Below are positions 33,650 through 33,690 of a DNA stretch of 33,690 bases, piece by piece. The notes beneath the pieces are model-generated. The model did no database searches. It had not been told where the DNA came from and saw only the letters and a list, made by a program, of their open reading frames with translations. The stretch covers positions 1-33,690 of the forward strand of contig NZ_QSQT01000035.1 of the NCBI RefSeq assembly GCF_003437535.1. The letters are read 5' to 3'. A program made the position numbers and the translations under genes. Origin of the DNA: Phocaeicola plebeius. Its GTDB lineage: Bacteria; Bacteroidota; Bacteroidia; Bacteroidales; Bacteroidaceae. Each line of letters opens with the position of its first letter. The first letter of the stretch is position 1.

Positions 33650-33690
33650 AATGCCCTTGTGTTTGATTCAGAACGCAAGGGCATTTCTTT
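33650..33690 (+). terminator. Hairpin after glnS, related in period to array A
   Basis: AATGCCCTTGTGTT pairs with AACGCAAGGGCATT (14-bp arms, one G-U) around an 8-nt loop, followed by TCTTT at the window edge. The GTGTTT and GCATTT cores start at 33659 and 33681, 22 bp apart as in array A, so it may also be the start of a diverged array. Confidence 0.65.

Overview
The window looks like chromosomal DNA of a Bacteroidales gut bacterium, most likely Bacteroides or Phocaeicola. Three things point there. Promoter-like boxes of the form TAnnTTTG, most often TATCTTTG, lie in front of most transcription units, which is the Bacteroidetes -7 element. The fucose genes have the Bacteroides type of order (fucR-fucI-fucA-fucK-fucP). 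Several families are typical of that group: a GNAT/carbon-nitrogen hydrolase fusion, a PorT-like barrel, a LysM/periplasmic-binding-protein fusion, C_GCAxxG_C_C and a DUF6078-like protein. The region reads as core chromosome; no transposase, integrase, phage gene or CRISPR array was seen.

Layout from left to right. At 73-182 there are five tandem 22-bp palindromic units. Next is a two-gene unit on the minus strand, a small winged-helix regulator and a six-helix membrane protein, with two copies of a palindromic operator upstream (1148-1170, 1231-1245). A minus-strand cytochrome c unit follows: ResB-like and CcsA-like haem-ligation proteins, then a tri-haem cytochrome c peroxidase. The L-fucose operon (fucR, fucI, fucA, fucK, fucP; 10890 down to 4615) covers uptake, isomerisation, phosphorylation and aldol cleavage. 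A minus-strand tRNA operon (Cys, Cys, Lys; 11290 to 11034) comes next, then divergent rfbA-rfbC, a GNAT/nitrilase fusion, a dicarboxylate-type symporter, a DUF4405 membrane cytochrome-like protein with a Crp/Fnr regulator, and the Cys-rich DUF6078-like protein. Just after that last gene lies a second 22-bp-period palindromic array (17523-17610).

The right half holds uvrA-ybaK-djlA on the minus strand. Divergent from it is a plus-strand unit of LysM/PBP lipoprotein-like protein, PorT-like barrel, xthA, dgkA-like kinase and PAP2 phosphatase. Then come a MaoC dehydratase, a zinc-ribbon protein, a CDF zinc exporter, a small winged-helix protein, and a minus-strand unit of rarA, a D-2-hydroxyacid dehydrogenase and a C_GCAxxG_C_C protein. 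The window ends with glnS. The only gene-free stretch over 300 bases (31389-31845) appears to hold the rarA and glnS promoters and a candidate structured small RNA of about 210 nt on the minus strand.

The most unusual signals are the two 22-bp-period arrays of short palindromes, which differ in sequence but share period and 3'-of-gene placement, with related diverged units at the right edge. Others are the candidate small RNA, a fucK that ends early at the point where fucX might be expected, a fuculose-phosphate aldolase with Gln in place of a zinc-ligand His, and a four-cysteine site in glutaminyl-tRNA synthetase.
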